A stretch of DNA of 52,153 bases, taken from the NCBI GenBank assembly GCA_900469955.1, contig UBYX01000043.1, positions 1 to 52,153 on the forward strand, given 5' to 3'. The position numbers and the translations under genes were made by a program. Positions 16,675-25,221 of this stretch are shown here, in pieces. Source of the stretch: Hyphomicrobiales bacterium. GTDB lineage: Bacteria; Pseudomonadota; Alphaproteobacteria; Rhizobiales; Rhizobiaceae. The first letter of the stretch is position 1. Each line of letters begins with the position of its first letter. Under the pieces are notes generated by a model. It made no database searches. It was not told the DNA's origin and was given only the letters and a program-made list of their open reading frames with translations.

Positions 16675-17344
16675 TCAATTGAACAGTTCGAGTGAGAGGG
16701 TAAGCGTCTGCGGCAACGGATTCCAGAGCCCGGTGCGCAATCCGGCCGCTCGCAGCGCCGCCGCCGTCCAGGTGTTGCAGCCGACGACAGCGTTGAAATA
16801 ACCACGCGCCTCAAAGAACCGGTCGTAAGCTCCATAACCCGCGCCGGGTACGGAGGCAACCTCGCCCGCCACTCGCACGAAACTTGCGTGGATGAAGTCC
16901 GAAAGGCGCCGGAACTCCTCTGGATCGAGATCGAAGGCCGAGACCGCCGCATGGCCCTCATCTATACCGCTCGCGACATCGACGTGCAGGACCGACCTGT
17001 CGATCGTCAACGCACGGAATACCGGCAGTGGCTTCAGGTCTGCCCAGGTCGGCGTTTCCAGATAAAAAGCGCCCGCCCCAGCCGATCACCAGCCATTGCG
17101 CACCGGGGTCAGCAACGGGAATTCCCGCCCCGCCGAGAAAAGCGAAGGCAGCCCTGTTATCGTCGGAAAGCGGGATTGCGATGTCGGTGTGAATGGGGTT
17201 GGAGAGTACGAGGATACGTATCTGTGCCGCCGCATCTTCCGAACGTGCAGGGGCGATCAGCGGCCGCGGAATGAAGGTCCCGGCAGCTACTGCAAGGACG
17301 ACGATCAGGATCGCGGCGAGAAGCCGGCGCAGAACCTTCGTCAT
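16675..17344 (-). pseudogene. DUF2459 (TIGR02117-type) urease-cluster protein, frameshifted
   Basis: Two minus-strand frames together make one DUF2459 protein. The 5' part (17344 down to about 17070) has a membrane anchor (LLAAILIVVLAVAAGTFIP), LVLSNPIHTDIAIPL and WLVIGWGGR. The 3' part (from about 17070 to 16675) continues TPTWADLKPLPVFRALTIDR, SVLHVDVASG, and YFNAVVGCNTWTAAALRAAGL. The frames meet at a GC dinucleotide tract (17069-17072 on the plus strand). Restoring one GC unit gives W-G-G-R-A-F-Y, the expected family sequence, so a 2-bp contraction fits exactly. The gene lies between ureC and ureE, where this family is known in other bacteria; its function is not established. Either a real mutation or a sequencing error is possible. 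Confidence 0.82.
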
Positions 17345-17369
17345 CCCTGATCTCCGCAGTGCACGAGCC

Positions 17370-19079
17370 TCAGAACAGGAAATACCGCTGCGCCATCGGC
17401 AGCACTGTCGCCGGCTGGCAGGTCAGAAGCTCGCCGTCGGCGCGAACCTCATAGGTTTCCGGATCGACCTCAACATGCGGCGTAGCCGAATTGTGGATCA
17501 TCGACGCCTTCGAAATGCCGCCACGGACATTCTTCACCGCCAGCAGCTTTTTGGCCACCCCGAGACGCTGAGAAAGGCCGGCATCCAGCGAGGCCTGGGA
17601 AACGAAGGTGACCGAGGAATTGGTGCGGAGCTTGCCATAGGCAGCGAACATCGGCCGGTAGTGCATCGGCTGCGGCGTCGGGATCGAGGCGTTCGGGTCC
17701 CCCATAGGTGCCGCGGCGATCGATCCGCCGAGCAGCACCATCTCCGGCTTCACGCCGAAGAAGGCCGGGTTCCACAACACGAGATCGGCCCGCTTGCCGA
17801 CTTCCACCGAGCCGATCTCATGGGAAACGCCATGGGCGATCGCCGGGTTGATCGTATATTTGGCAATGTAGCGCTTGACGCGGAAATTGTCGTTGTCGCC
17901 GGTCTCCTCCTTCAACTGGCCGCGCTGGCGCTTCATCTTATCGGCGGTCTGCCAGGTGCGGATCGCCACCTCGCCGACGCGGCCCATGGCCTGACTGTCG
18001 GAGGAGATGATCGAGAAGGCGCCGATATCATGCAGGATGTCTTCCGCCGCAATGGTCTCCTTGCGGATGCGGCTTTCGGCAAAGGCAATGTCTTCGGGGA
18101 TCGACGGCGACAGATGGTGGCAGACCATCAGCATGTCGAGATGTTCCGCAAGAGTATTGACCGTGTAGGGCCGCGTCGGATTGGTCGACGAGGGAATGAC
18201 GTTCGGATTGCCGCAGACCTTGATGATATCAGGCGCGTGCCCGCCGCCCGCGCCTTCCGTGTGGAAGGCATGGATGGTGCGGCCCCTGATGGCGGCAACC
18301 GTGTCTTCCACGAAACCGCTCTCGTTCAACGTATCCGTATGGATCATCACCTGCACGTCGAACTGATCGGCGACGGTGAGGCAGTTGTCGATGGCGGCCG
18401 GTGTCGTCCCCCAGTCCTCGTGCAGCTTCAGCGACGAGGCGCCGGCCAGGATCATTTCTTCGAGCGGTGCGGGAAGCGAAGCATTGCCTTTGCCGGCGAG
18501 CGCCAGATTCATCGGGAAGGCATCGAAGCTTTCGATCATCCGCTCTATATGCCAGGCGCCGGTGCAGGTGGTGGCGAGCGTACCATGAGCCGGACCTGAG
18601 CCGCCCCCGAGCATGCACGTAACGCCCGACATCAACGCCTCTTCGATCTGCTGCGGGCAGATGAAATGGATATGCGCGTCCATGCCGCCCGCGGTCAGGA
18701 TCTTGCCTTCGCCGGCAATCGCTTCGGTCGATGGGCCGACGATGATGGTCACGCCCGGCTGCGTATCCGGATTGCCGGCCTTGCCGATCGCATGGATGCG
18801 GCCGTCCTTCAAACCCACATCAGCCTTGTAGATGCCCGAATGATCGACGATCAGCGCGTTGGTGATGACCGTATCGACCGCCCCTTCGGCGCGCGTGGCC
18901 TGGCTCTGCCCCATGCCGTCACGAATGACCTTGCCGCCGCCGAATTTCACCTCTTCGCCATAGATGGTGAAATCGCGCTCCACCTCGATGAAGAGTTCGG
19001 TATCGGCAAGCCGCACCTTGTCCCCTACGGTCGGACCGAACATGGAGGCATAGGCGGCACGGGACATCTTGTGGGGCAT
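17370..19079 (-). CDS. ureC: Urease alpha (catalytic) subunit UreC
   Basis: A 569-residue catalytic subunit that hydrolyses urea to ammonia and carbamate at a di-nickel site. Metal and catalytic motifs are GGMDAHIHFICPQQ (two His ligands near 136 and 138), LKLHEDWGTTP (carbamylated Lys near 218 and the next His), MIHTDTLNESGF, HAFHTEGAGGGHAPD, and the flap VCHHLSPSIPEDIAFAESRIR with the catalytic His. The frame is open to 19115; I chose the ATG at 19077-19079 (MPHKMSRAAYASMFG) because it has a GAGGT site and matches the family start. It lies 61 nt after the LprI-like gene. Confidence 0.97.
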   Translation of the reverse strand: MPHKMSRAAYASMFGPTVGDKVRLADTELFIEVERDFTIYGEEVKFGGGKVIRDGMGQSQATRAEGAVDTVITNALIVDHSGIYKADVGLKDGRIHAIGKAGNPDTQPGVTIIVGPSTEAIAGEGKILTAGGMDAHIHFICPQQIEEALMSGVTCMLGGGSGPAHGTLATTCTGAWHIERMIESFDAFPMNLALAGKGNASLPAPLEEMILAGASSLKLHEDWGTTPAAIDNCLTVADQFDVQVMIHTDTLNESGFVEDTVAAIRGRTIHAFHTEGAGGGHAPDIIKVCGNPNVIPSSTNPTRPYTVNTLAEHLDMLMVCHHLSPSIPEDIAFAESRIRKETIAAEDILHDIGAFSIISSDSQAMGRVGEVAIRTWQTADKMKRQRGQLKEETGDNDNFRVKRYIAKYTINPAIAHGVSHEIGSVEVGKRADLVLWNPAFFGVKPEMVLLGGSIAAAPMGDPNASIPTPQPMHYRPMFAAYGKLRTNSSVTFVSQASLDAGLSQRLGVAKKLLAVKNVRGGISKASMIHNSATPHVEVDPETYEVRADGELLTCQPATVLPMAQRYFLF

Positions 19080-19140
19080 TTTCGGTCTACCTCGTAAGTT
19101 CGGGCAATTGGTCAACGGCCGTTCTGGCCGATGCGGGACT

Positions 19141-19548
19141 TCAGTTCCCCATGATCTCAGTCAGCTCTTTCAATTCGGCCGTGCGTTTGCGGGTGAGGTC
19201 TGCCTGGCAGCCGTAGATGAGCTGCGGTTCCATCGTGCCCCCGTGCGCCTGATAGCCATAGGACGCGCATTGGGCGTCGCGATATGCGACCCAGGCGCGC
19301 TGCGCCTTGACGAGCGCATCCTCGGCTCCTTTGGAGCCTGCCTCGGCGCCCGCATCCCATTTTTTCATGACCTTGCGGGCTTTCTGATACTCTGCATTGA
19401 GTATCTGGTCGGCGGCACCGAACTCCTGCTCTTCGCAGTAAGTCATTTCCATCTGGGTGATGGGGTTTTTGCAATCCGGCTTCGGCTCCTGGGCAAACGC
19501 AGGCAAAGCGGAAAGCGCCAAGAGGGCAGCAGCAATAGTAAACTTCAC
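19141..19548 (-). CDS. LprI-like (DUF1311) secreted protein
   Basis: A 135-residue protein with a signal peptide (MKFTIAAALLALSALPAFAQ) and an LprI/DUF1311 domain. It has the characteristic cysteines and the TYCEEQEFGAADQILNAEYQ, AQRAWVAYRDAQC and YGCQADLTRKRTAEL motifs. One characterised relative, mycobacterial LprI, inhibits lysozyme; most are of unknown role. The GTG start overlaps the ureB stop by 4 nt, so it is translated with the urease structural genes. This is an odd place for a periplasmic protein and may mark a rhizobial variant of the operon. Confidence 0.85.
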   Translation of the reverse strand: MKFTIAAALLALSALPAFAQEPKPDCKNPITQMEMTYCEEQEFGAADQILNAEYQKARKVMKKWDAGAEAGSKGAEDALVKAQRAWVAYRDAQCASYGYQAHGGTMEPQLIYGCQADLTRKRTAELKELTEIMGN

Positions 19549-19850
19549 AATGCACCCATGATCGTCTGCTGGAAACCGTAGACCTCCCGCTTGCCCGAAA
19601 GCGGGATCAGCGTCACCTGCCGGGTCTGCCCGGGTTCGAAACGAACCGCCGTGCCGGCCGGGATATCGAGCCGCATGCCGCGGGCTTTCTCGCGGTCAAA
19701 GGAAAGGCCGTTGTTGGTCTCGAAAAAATGGTAGTGGCTGCCCACCTGCACAGGCCGGTCGCCGGTATTGGAAACCTCCACGGTCACCGTCGGCGCGCCG
19801 GCATTCAGTTCTATTTCGCCTGCAGCGGCAATGACTTCGCCCGGAATCAT
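19545..19850 (-). CDS. ureB: Urease beta subunit UreB
   Basis: A 101-residue urease beta subunit. It opens MIPGEVIAAAGEIELNAG and has the family core VEVSNTGDRPVQVGSHYHF then FDREKARGMRLDIPAG, ending PLSGKREVYGFQQTIMGAL. The frame is open to 20030 through the DUF1272 gene, but the ATG at 19848-19850 has a GGAGAG ribosome site and is the normal start. It forms the (UreA-UreB-UreC)3 enzyme and, with its neighbours, lies in one tightly packed operon. Confidence 0.97.
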   Translation of the reverse strand: MIPGEVIAAAGEIELNAGAPTVTVEVSNTGDRPVQVGSHYHFFETNNGLSFDREKARGMRLDIPAGTAVRFEPGQTRQVTLIPLSGKREVYGFQQTIMGAL

Positions 19851-19861
19851 GAATCTCTCCC

Positions 19862-20113
19862 TCAAGCCGCCTTGGGCGCGCAGCCCTCGGCCTTCAAAAC
19901 GCGTTTGGTGGATGCGGGATATTTTTCCAGCTTCCCCAGCGGGCGCACGGGACGGCGCACCAGTTCGCCGCCGCAATTCGGGCAGGTGCCGGCGAGCACG
20001 TCCGTCGCGCATTCGACGCAGAATGTGCATTCGAAGGTGCAGATCATCGCCTCCCGGCTTTCAGGCGGCAGATCCTTGTCGCAGCACTCGCAATTGGGTC
20101 GCAGTTCCAGCAT
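19862..20113 (-). CDS. DUF1272 zinc-binding small protein
   Basis: An 83-residue cytosolic protein with an RPNCECCDKDLP motif, then CTFECTFCVECATDVLAGTCPNCGG: four C-x2-C or similar pairs that should bind two zinc ions in a RING-like arrangement. It belongs to DUF1272, whose function is unknown. It sits between ureA and ureB with gaps of 11 nt each, so it is part of the urease operon. The placement suggests a role in metal handling or regulation of urease, but that is a guess. Confidence 0.88.
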   Translation of the reverse strand: MLELRPNCECCDKDLPPESREAMICTFECTFCVECATDVLAGTCPNCGGELVRRPVRPLGKLEKYPASTKRVLKAEGCAPKAA

Positions 20114-20124
20114 GGGCCGCCTCC

Positions 20125-20427
20125 TCAGCGGATCGGTTCGTGCACGGTGACGAGCTTGGTCCCGTCAGGAAAGGTCGCCTCCACCTGCACGTCGTGGATC
20201 ATCTCCGCAATTCCCTCCATCACCTGATCGCGAGTGACGACATGCGCGCCGGCCTCCATCAGATCGGCAACGGAGCGACCGTCGCGAGCCCCTTCGACGA
20301 CGAAATCGGTGATCAGCGCAATTGCTTCCGGATAGTTCAACTTGACGCCTCGCTCGAGCCGGCGGCGGGCGACGATCGCCGCCATTGATATCAGCAGCTT
20401 GTCTTTTTCTCTGGGCGTCAGGTTCAT
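20125..20427 (-). CDS. ureA: Urease gamma subunit UreA
   Basis: A 100-residue urease gamma subunit of normal length: MNLTPREKDKLLISMAAIVA, then NYPEAIALITDFVVEGARDG, VMEGIAEMIHDVQVEATFPDG and the C-terminal TKLVTVHEPIR. It begins 19 nt after ureD and is followed by the DUF1272 gene and ureB. Confidence 0.97.
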   Translation of the reverse strand: MNLTPREKDKLLISMAAIVARRRLERGVKLNYPEAIALITDFVVEGARDGRSVADLMEAGAHVVTRDQVMEGIAEMIHDVQVEATFPDGTKLVTVHEPIR

Positions 20428-20446
20428 GGGAATCCCGCAATAAAAA

Positions 20447-21271
20447 TCAGATGTTCCAGACTTTCGGCACTGGCGCGCCGTTACGCAATACGGAAATTGC
20501 CGGTGTCAGGATTTTTCTCAGGTGGAAACCGGTCGGCGCCGCCAGCCGCGCAATCAGCTTGCCGTTCCAGTGGCTGGCTCCGCCGGGAGTGTCGTCGAGG
20601 CAGGCACGGAGTTTGGGGAAAAGCACCTCGGCAAGCGGGCCGGTATAAAACAGGGTGGCGAAGGCAACCTGGCCCGAGAGAACGCCTGCCGATTGCGTCA
20701 TCCGGTCGATCTCGCCGTCGAACCGCAGCTCTTCGGCGTGAACAAGCCTGCCGGAACGCCGCACCCGCCAGCGGTCGCGAAAAAAACCCTGCGCAACGGC
20801 TTCGCCCATTGCCTTGCGTCCAAGAAGAACGGCTTCTACCGCCAGAAATTCGGAAGTTTCGGAAAGGTCGACATCAAGCCGGCGCGTCAGCGAAGCTCGG
20901 TCGAACAGAATGGTTTCCTGGGGAAGCCAATGGACGGATGCGTCCTTGCCGACGGTGATGTGGGTGGAAACGGACGCCGTGTCGGCGGCAGCCTTGTAGA
21001 TTTTTTCGTTCGCCTGGGTGGTGATCGAAAGCCTGGTGGAACCAGCGGCGGCGACGGACCATTCGATCACGTCGCCGCCAGTCAGTCCCCCTGACGTATT
21101 GATGAGAATCGCCTCCATTTCAGGCGAAAATGTTTCCGGAAGGCGAATTTTTGCGCAGCCTTCCTGGTAGAATTCGGCAAGCCTGGTGCGGCCGCCGAAG
21201 ACCTTGGTTACAAGGCGTCCTGCACCCCTTGCCCGCTGCGGCGCATATTGATCGGCTGGCTGCTGCTGCAC
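20447..21271 (-). CDS. ureD: Urease accessory protein UreD (UreH)
   Basis: A 274-residue UreD, the scaffold that binds apourease and recruits UreF and UreG. Family landmarks are FYQEGCAKIRLPE, INTSGGLTGGDVIEW, TTQANEKIYKA, VHWLPQETILFDRASL and MGEAVAQGFFRDRW. The frame is open to 21394; I chose the GTG at 21269-21271 (V-Q-Q-Q-P-A-D), which has AGGGGA about 5 nt upstream. Its first 64 nt overlap the 3' end of the esterase gene in another frame. It is the first gene of the urease structural/accessory set. Confidence 0.94.
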   Translation of the reverse strand: MQQQPADQYAPQRARGAGRLVTKVFGGRTRLAEFYQEGCAKIRLPETFSPEMEAILINTSGGLTGGDVIEWSVAAAGSTRLSITTQANEKIYKAAADTASVSTHITVGKDASVHWLPQETILFDRASLTRRLDVDLSETSEFLAVEAVLLGRKAMGEAVAQGFFRDRWRVRRSGRLVHAEELRFDGEIDRMTQSAGVLSGQVAFATLFYTGPLAEVLFPKLRACLDDTPGGASHWNGKLIARLAAPTGFHLRKILTPAISVLRNGAPVPKVWNI

Positions 21272-22401
21272 GTCGTCCCCTGAAGATCGGTGTCGGTCGC
21301 GCAATCCGATGCAACGCCCGTGCCAGACTTGCCCTTCGCGGGTGCGGCGGTGGCGATCACATCGGTGCTGTCGGCCTTGCCGAAGAACTCCCACATCCGC
21401 GTGGCCGGATCAATATTCGCATCGAAAGCCGGCTTGGCGTCGGCAACCGTCGCGACCTTGGTCACGCTTGCGGCCCCGTCCTTGGCGGCAGCCATGACCG
21501 CTTCCGTCGCAGGTGCCGGTTTCGGCCAGGCATGCGTGCCGTCAGAAAAGACGTAGGATGCTATGCGGGCGCCGTTCTTGCAGGTGGCGTAGAGGCTGAA
21601 GGTCACGTCCTCGACCGTCTTCGGGTCGCCATTACCCTTGCATCCGTCGAGTTCGCTCCAGCGCTGGATTGCGGTCTTGAACCCGTATTGCCAGTAGGGC
21701 TTGCCGCCGCCGGCATAGGGGTTGGCATCGTCCTTCTCGCCCGCGAAGGCCATGATGGAGATCGGCTTGGCTGGCGAGCAGTTCTCCGCATCCGGCCCCC
21801 ACTTGCCGTCGATTTCGACCGGGCGGCCGGCGCGCAGCGAATGCACGAAGCCAGCAGCGGCGAAGTCGTCATTGCCGGCGCAGAGATAGGCCGAAAGCAT
21901 GCGGCCGCCGCCGGAATAGCCGGAGGCATAGATACGGGCCGGATCGACGCAAAGGGTTTCCTTCACGGTCTCCACCGCCCGCTCGATATAGGCGATCTCG
22001 TCGAGGCCGCCGGGCTGAGTGGTCACATAGGGCACGTTCCAGGCATAGGTGCCGGAAGAACTGCCGGCCAGGCTGCCCTGCAGCGCCATGACGATGAAGC
22101 CGCTCTTTTCGGCGACCTTGTCCCATGAGCTTCTGTCAAGCTGACCTTCAGGATTGCTGTGGCTGCCATGGAAATCGAAAACGACCGGAACCTTCTCCTC
22201 GCCCGTATAGGAAGACGGAACGAAGTAGACGGCCGATCGCGCGACGCCTTCGCTCTCGATGCTGATCGAGTGGCGCCCCGGCTCCATGGGCTCGCCGCAT
22301 CCGGCATAGGCGCCGCTGGCAGCCAAGAAAAAAGCCCCTACCGCGATGGCGCGAGTAAGAGCGGTGTTGGAAAAGGTACCGGCAACACGAGCAAAATCCA
22401 T
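21208..22401 (-). CDS. Secreted alpha/beta-hydrolase esterase (PHB depolymerase/feruloyl esterase-like)
   Basis: A 397-residue protein with a signal peptide (AVGAFFLAASGAYAG) and a hydrolase domain of the LpqC/Esterase_PHB family. It has VFDFHGSHSN (oxyanion region), the nucleophile motif ASGYSGGGRM with S163, a likely Asp in FAGEKDD, and the catalytic His in VFSDGTHAWP. The last 90 residues are low-complexity, Ala/Lys/Asp-rich, and run over the ureD start in another frame. It may cleave a short polyester or a sugar ester outside the cell; there is no obvious tie to urea. The ATG at 22399-22401 has a GAGG site. It lies between urtE and ureD on the same strand. Confidence 0.85.
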   Translation of the reverse strand: MDFARVAGTFSNTALTRAIAVGAFFLAASGAYAGCGEPMEPGRHSISIESEGVARSAVYFVPSSYTGEEKVPVVFDFHGSHSNPEGQLDRSSWDKVAEKSGFIVMALQGSLAGSSSGTYAWNVPYVTTQPGGLDEIAYIERAVETVKETLCVDPARIYASGYSGGGRMLSAYLCAGNDDFAAAGFVHSLRAGRPVEIDGKWGPDAENCSPAKPISIMAFAGEKDDANPYAGGGKPYWQYGFKTAIQRWSELDGCKGNGDPKTVEDVTFSLYATCKNGARIASYVFSDGTHAWPKPAPATEAVMAAAKDGAASVTKVATVADAKPAFDANIDPATRMWEFFGKADSTDVIATAAPAKGKSGTGVASDCATDTDLQGTTCSSSQPINMRRSGQGVQDAL

Positions 22402-22456
22402 CAGCGCCTCATCATGGGTGCGAAAGTGGTGTCAGCAATATGCAAGGGTCCGCCTC

Positions 22457-22486
22457 AGAGTGTTCCAAGCTTACATGGAACGCTCT
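22457..22486. promoter_or_regulatory. Inverted repeat between urtE and the esterase gene
   Basis: AGAGTGTTCCA (22457-22467) and TGGAACGCTCT (22476-22486) pair over 11 bp with one G-T pair around an 8-nt loop. It lies 55 nt upstream of the esterase start in an otherwise AT-richer gap (22402-22576). It may be an operator or a hairpin separating the urt and ure transcripts; neither strand shows a T-run. Confidence 0.4.
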
Positions 22487-22576
22487 CTACGCCGCCTAGG
22501 TAACATATATAAGCTGACAACGAAACGCACGAAGTGCTGCGGCCCGATACAAACATTCACCATGGAAATACTAGGA

Positions 22577-23272
22577 CTACACAGTCAGATGCCGCCTTGC
22601 TTCTGCCGTATCCAATGTCTCGGCGGCGCCTTGATGCACAATTTCGCCACGATCCATGATGTAAACCTGATCGGCAAGCTCGCGGCAGAAGTCGAGATAC
22701 TGTTCCACAAGCAGGATGGCCATGCCGGTGGAGTCGCGGAGATAGCGGATCGCCCGGCCGATGTCCTTGATGATCGAAGGCTGGATGCCTTCGGTCGGTT
22801 CGTCGAGCACCAGGATCTTCGGGCGCGTGACCATGGCGCGGCCGATCGCCAGCTGCTGCTGCTGGCCGCCGGAGAGATCGCCGCCGCGCCGACCGAGCAT
22901 GGTTTTCAAGACGGGAAACAACGAGAAGATCTCATCCGGAATGGACCTTTCCTTCCGGGAAAGCGGCGCGTAGCCGCTTTCGAGGTTTTCCTGCACGGTG
23001 AGCAGCGGGAAGATTTCGCGGCCCTGCGGCACGTAGCCGATGCCGTGCTTGGCGCGGGCATAGGGAGGCAGCCCGTTCAGCACTTCGTTGTGAAAGCTGA
23101 TCGTGCCGGCACTGACCGCGTGCTGGCCGGTAACGGCGCGCAGAAGAGAACTCTTTCCCACGCCGTTGCGCCCCAGCACGCAGGTTATCTTGCCCATCTC
23201 GGCTGAGATCGAGACGCCACGCAACGCCTGCGCCGCGCCGTAGTGGAGGTTGATATTATCGACCGTCAGCAT
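22577..23272 (-). CDS. urtE: Urea ABC transporter ATP-binding protein UrtE
   Basis: A 231-residue LivF-type ATPase. It has Walker A VLGRNGVGKSS, signature LSGGQQQQLAIGRA, Walker B ILVLDEPTEGIQPSII and the switch region ILLVEQYLDF. The sequence DEPTEGIQPSIIKDIG and YVPQGREIFPLLTV are typical of UrtE. The frame is open to 23365; the ATG at 23270-23272 (MLTVDNINLHYGAAQAL) gives the usual length and follows the urtD stop by 2 nt. It pairs with UrtD to drive urea uptake. Confidence 0.94.
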   Translation of the reverse strand: MLTVDNINLHYGAAQALRGVSISAEMGKITCVLGRNGVGKSSLLRAVTGQHAVSAGTISFHNEVLNGLPPYARAKHGIGYVPQGREIFPLLTVQENLESGYAPLSRKERSIPDEIFSLFPVLKTMLGRRGGDLSGGQQQQLAIGRAMVTRPKILVLDEPTEGIQPSIIKDIGRAIRYLRDSTGMAILLVEQYLDFCRELADQVYIMDRGEIVHQGAAETLDTAEARRHLTV

Positions 23273-23274
23273 GT

Positions 23275-24036
23275 TCACCGCCCCAGATAATTCTCGATCA
23301 CCTTCGGATCGTTCGACACGAAATCGATCGAACCTTCGGCGAGCACGGAGCCTTCCGCGAGGCATGTCACCTTGACGCCGAGTTCGCGGATGAAGCCCAT
23401 GTCGTGTTCCACCACGACGACGGAACGCGTCTTGGCGATCTCCTTCAGGAGCTCCGCGGTCTCGGCGGTTTCCGCGTCCGTCATGCCGGCCACCGGCTCA
23501 TCGACCAGGAGCAGCTTCGGTTCCTGGGCGAGCAGCATGCCGATCTCCAGCCATTGCTTCTGGCCATGCGAAAGGTTGGCTGCAAGCTCGTCCTTGCGGT
23601 GGCTCAGGCGGATGGTCGAGAGGATTTCCTCGATGCGCGCCTTGTCTTCCGGCGAGAGCGTATAGAACAGCGTCGCGAAGACGCCGCGGTCGCGGTTGAG
23701 CGCCAGTTCCAGATTGTCCCAGACCGTATGGCTTTCGAAGACGGTCGGCTTCTGGAATTTCCGGCCGATGCCGAGCTGGGCGATATCGGCCTCGTCCTTT
23801 TTCGTCAGGTCGATCGCATCCTCGAACAGCACCGTACCGGTATCCGGCCTCGTCTTGCCGGTGATGATATCCATCATCGTCGTCTTGCCGGCGCCGTTCG
23901 GGCCGATGATCGCGCGCAGTTCTCCCGGCTCGACCACGAAGGAAAGCGAATTCAGCGCCTTGAAGCCGTCGAAGGAGACCGAGACGTTTTCGAGATAGAG
24001 CAGACTTTTCTGTCTTGTTTCGGAAATCGTGTTCAT
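23275..24036 (-). CDS. urtD: Urea ABC transporter ATP-binding protein UrtD
   Basis: A 253-residue LivG-type ATPase: Walker A IIGPNGAGKTT, Q-loop GRKFQKPTVFE, an unusual signature LSHGQKQWLEIGMLL that is characteristic of UrtD, and Walker B LLLVDEPVAGMTDAE. Two adjacent ATG codons (24039 and 24036) are possible; the second is better spaced from GAGGAGG. It forms the ATPase pair with UrtE. Confidence 0.94.
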   Translation of the reverse strand: MNTISETRQKSLLYLENVSVSFDGFKALNSLSFVVEPGELRAIIGPNGAGKTTMMDIITGKTRPDTGTVLFEDAIDLTKKDEADIAQLGIGRKFQKPTVFESHTVWDNLELALNRDRGVFATLFYTLSPEDKARIEEILSTIRLSHRKDELAANLSHGQKQWLEIGMLLAQEPKLLLVDEPVAGMTDAETAETAELLKEIAKTRSVVVVEHDMGFIRELGVKVTCLAEGSVLAEGSIDFVSNDPKVIENYLGR

Positions 24037-24051
24037 CATCCGCCTCCTCGC

Positions 24052-25221
24052 CTATTCCGCCGCCTGAGCCTGCACGACCGGCGCCGCCTCGTCCCTGCCT
24101 TTTTCAGCCTCTGCCGCAGCCTTGATGGCCTTGCGAGCCTTCAAGCCATGCTGGACCGTGCCGACGATGCCCTTCGGCAGGAAGAGCGTGACGGCGATGA
24201 AGAGGCCGCCGAGCGCATAGAGCCAGATTTCCGGAAAGGCACCGGTGAAGAAGCTCTTTCCGGCATTCACCAGCACCGCTCCGATGATCGGTCCTACAAG
24301 CGTGCCGCGGCCGCCGACCGCCGTCCACACGACCACTTCGATGGAATTGGCCGGTGCGAATTCGCCCGGATTGATGATGCCGACCTGCGGCACGAAAAGC
24401 GCGCCGGCAATGCCCGCCATCATCGCCGAGACAACGAATGTGAAGAGCTTGATGTTTTCCACCCTGAAGCCCAGAAAACGAACCCGGCTTTCGGCATCGC
24501 GCACCCCGACCAGCACCTTGCCGAACTTCGAACGGACGATCGCCGAAGCGATGAGGAGGCAGAGCGCCAGCATGATCGCTGACATGGCGAAGAGAACCGC
24601 ACGCGTGCCGTCCGCCTGAACCGGGAAGCCCAGGATATCCTTGAAGTCGGTCAGGCCGTTATTGCCGCCGAAACCCATGTCGTTACGGAAGAAGGCGAGC
24701 AGCAGCGCATAGGTCATCGCCTGGGTGATGATCGAGAGATAGACGCCGTTCACCCGGCTGCGGAAGGCGAACCAGCCGAAGATGAAGGCAAGCAGGCCGG
24801 GCACGACCACCACCATCGCCATGGCGAAGACGAACCAGTCGAAACCATGCCAGAACCACGGCAGCTCCTTCCAGTTCAGGAACACCATGAAATCCGGCAG
24901 GACAGGGTTGCCGTAGACGCCGCGCGAGCCGATCTGGCGCATCAGGTACATGCCCATTGCATAACCGCCGAGCGCGAAAAAGGCGCCGTGGCCGAGCGAG
25001 AGGATGCCGCAGTAACCCCAGACGAGATCGAGTGCGAGCGCCAGCAGCGCATAGCAGAGATATTTGCCGAACAGCGACACGGCATAGGTCGGGATATGCA
25101 GCGCGCTGTCCGGCGGCGTCAGGAGATTGAGCGCCGGAACGAGGATCGCGATACCCAGCAGGATGGCGATGGCGACGACGATCTTGCCTTCGAGAGCGCG
25201 GAAAACAAAGCCGGAAATCAT
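24052..25221 (-). CDS. urtC: Urea ABC transporter permease UrtC
   Basis: A 389-residue LivM-type inner-membrane permease. It has around ten hydrophobic segments, a conserved YCGILSLGHGAFFALGGYAMGMYL motif, NGLTDF as seen in UrtC, and the coupling region DAESRVRFLGFRVENIKLF. It starts with a 4-nt ATGA overlap on urtB. The C-terminal Lys/Ala/Glu tail is cytoplasmic. Confidence 0.94.
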   Translation of the reverse strand: MISGFVFRALEGKIVVAIAILLGIAILVPALNLLTPPDSALHIPTYAVSLFGKYLCYALLALALDLVWGYCGILSLGHGAFFALGGYAMGMYLMRQIGSRGVYGNPVLPDFMVFLNWKELPWFWHGFDWFVFAMAMVVVVPGLLAFIFGWFAFRSRVNGVYLSIITQAMTYALLLAFFRNDMGFGGNNGLTDFKDILGFPVQADGTRAVLFAMSAIMLALCLLIASAIVRSKFGKVLVGVRDAESRVRFLGFRVENIKLFTFVVSAMMAGIAGALFVPQVGIINPGEFAPANSIEVVVWTAVGGRGTLVGPIIGAVLVNAGKSFFTGAFPEIWLYALGGLFIAVTLFLPKGIVGTVQHGLKARKAIKAAAEAEKGRDEAAPVVQAQAAE

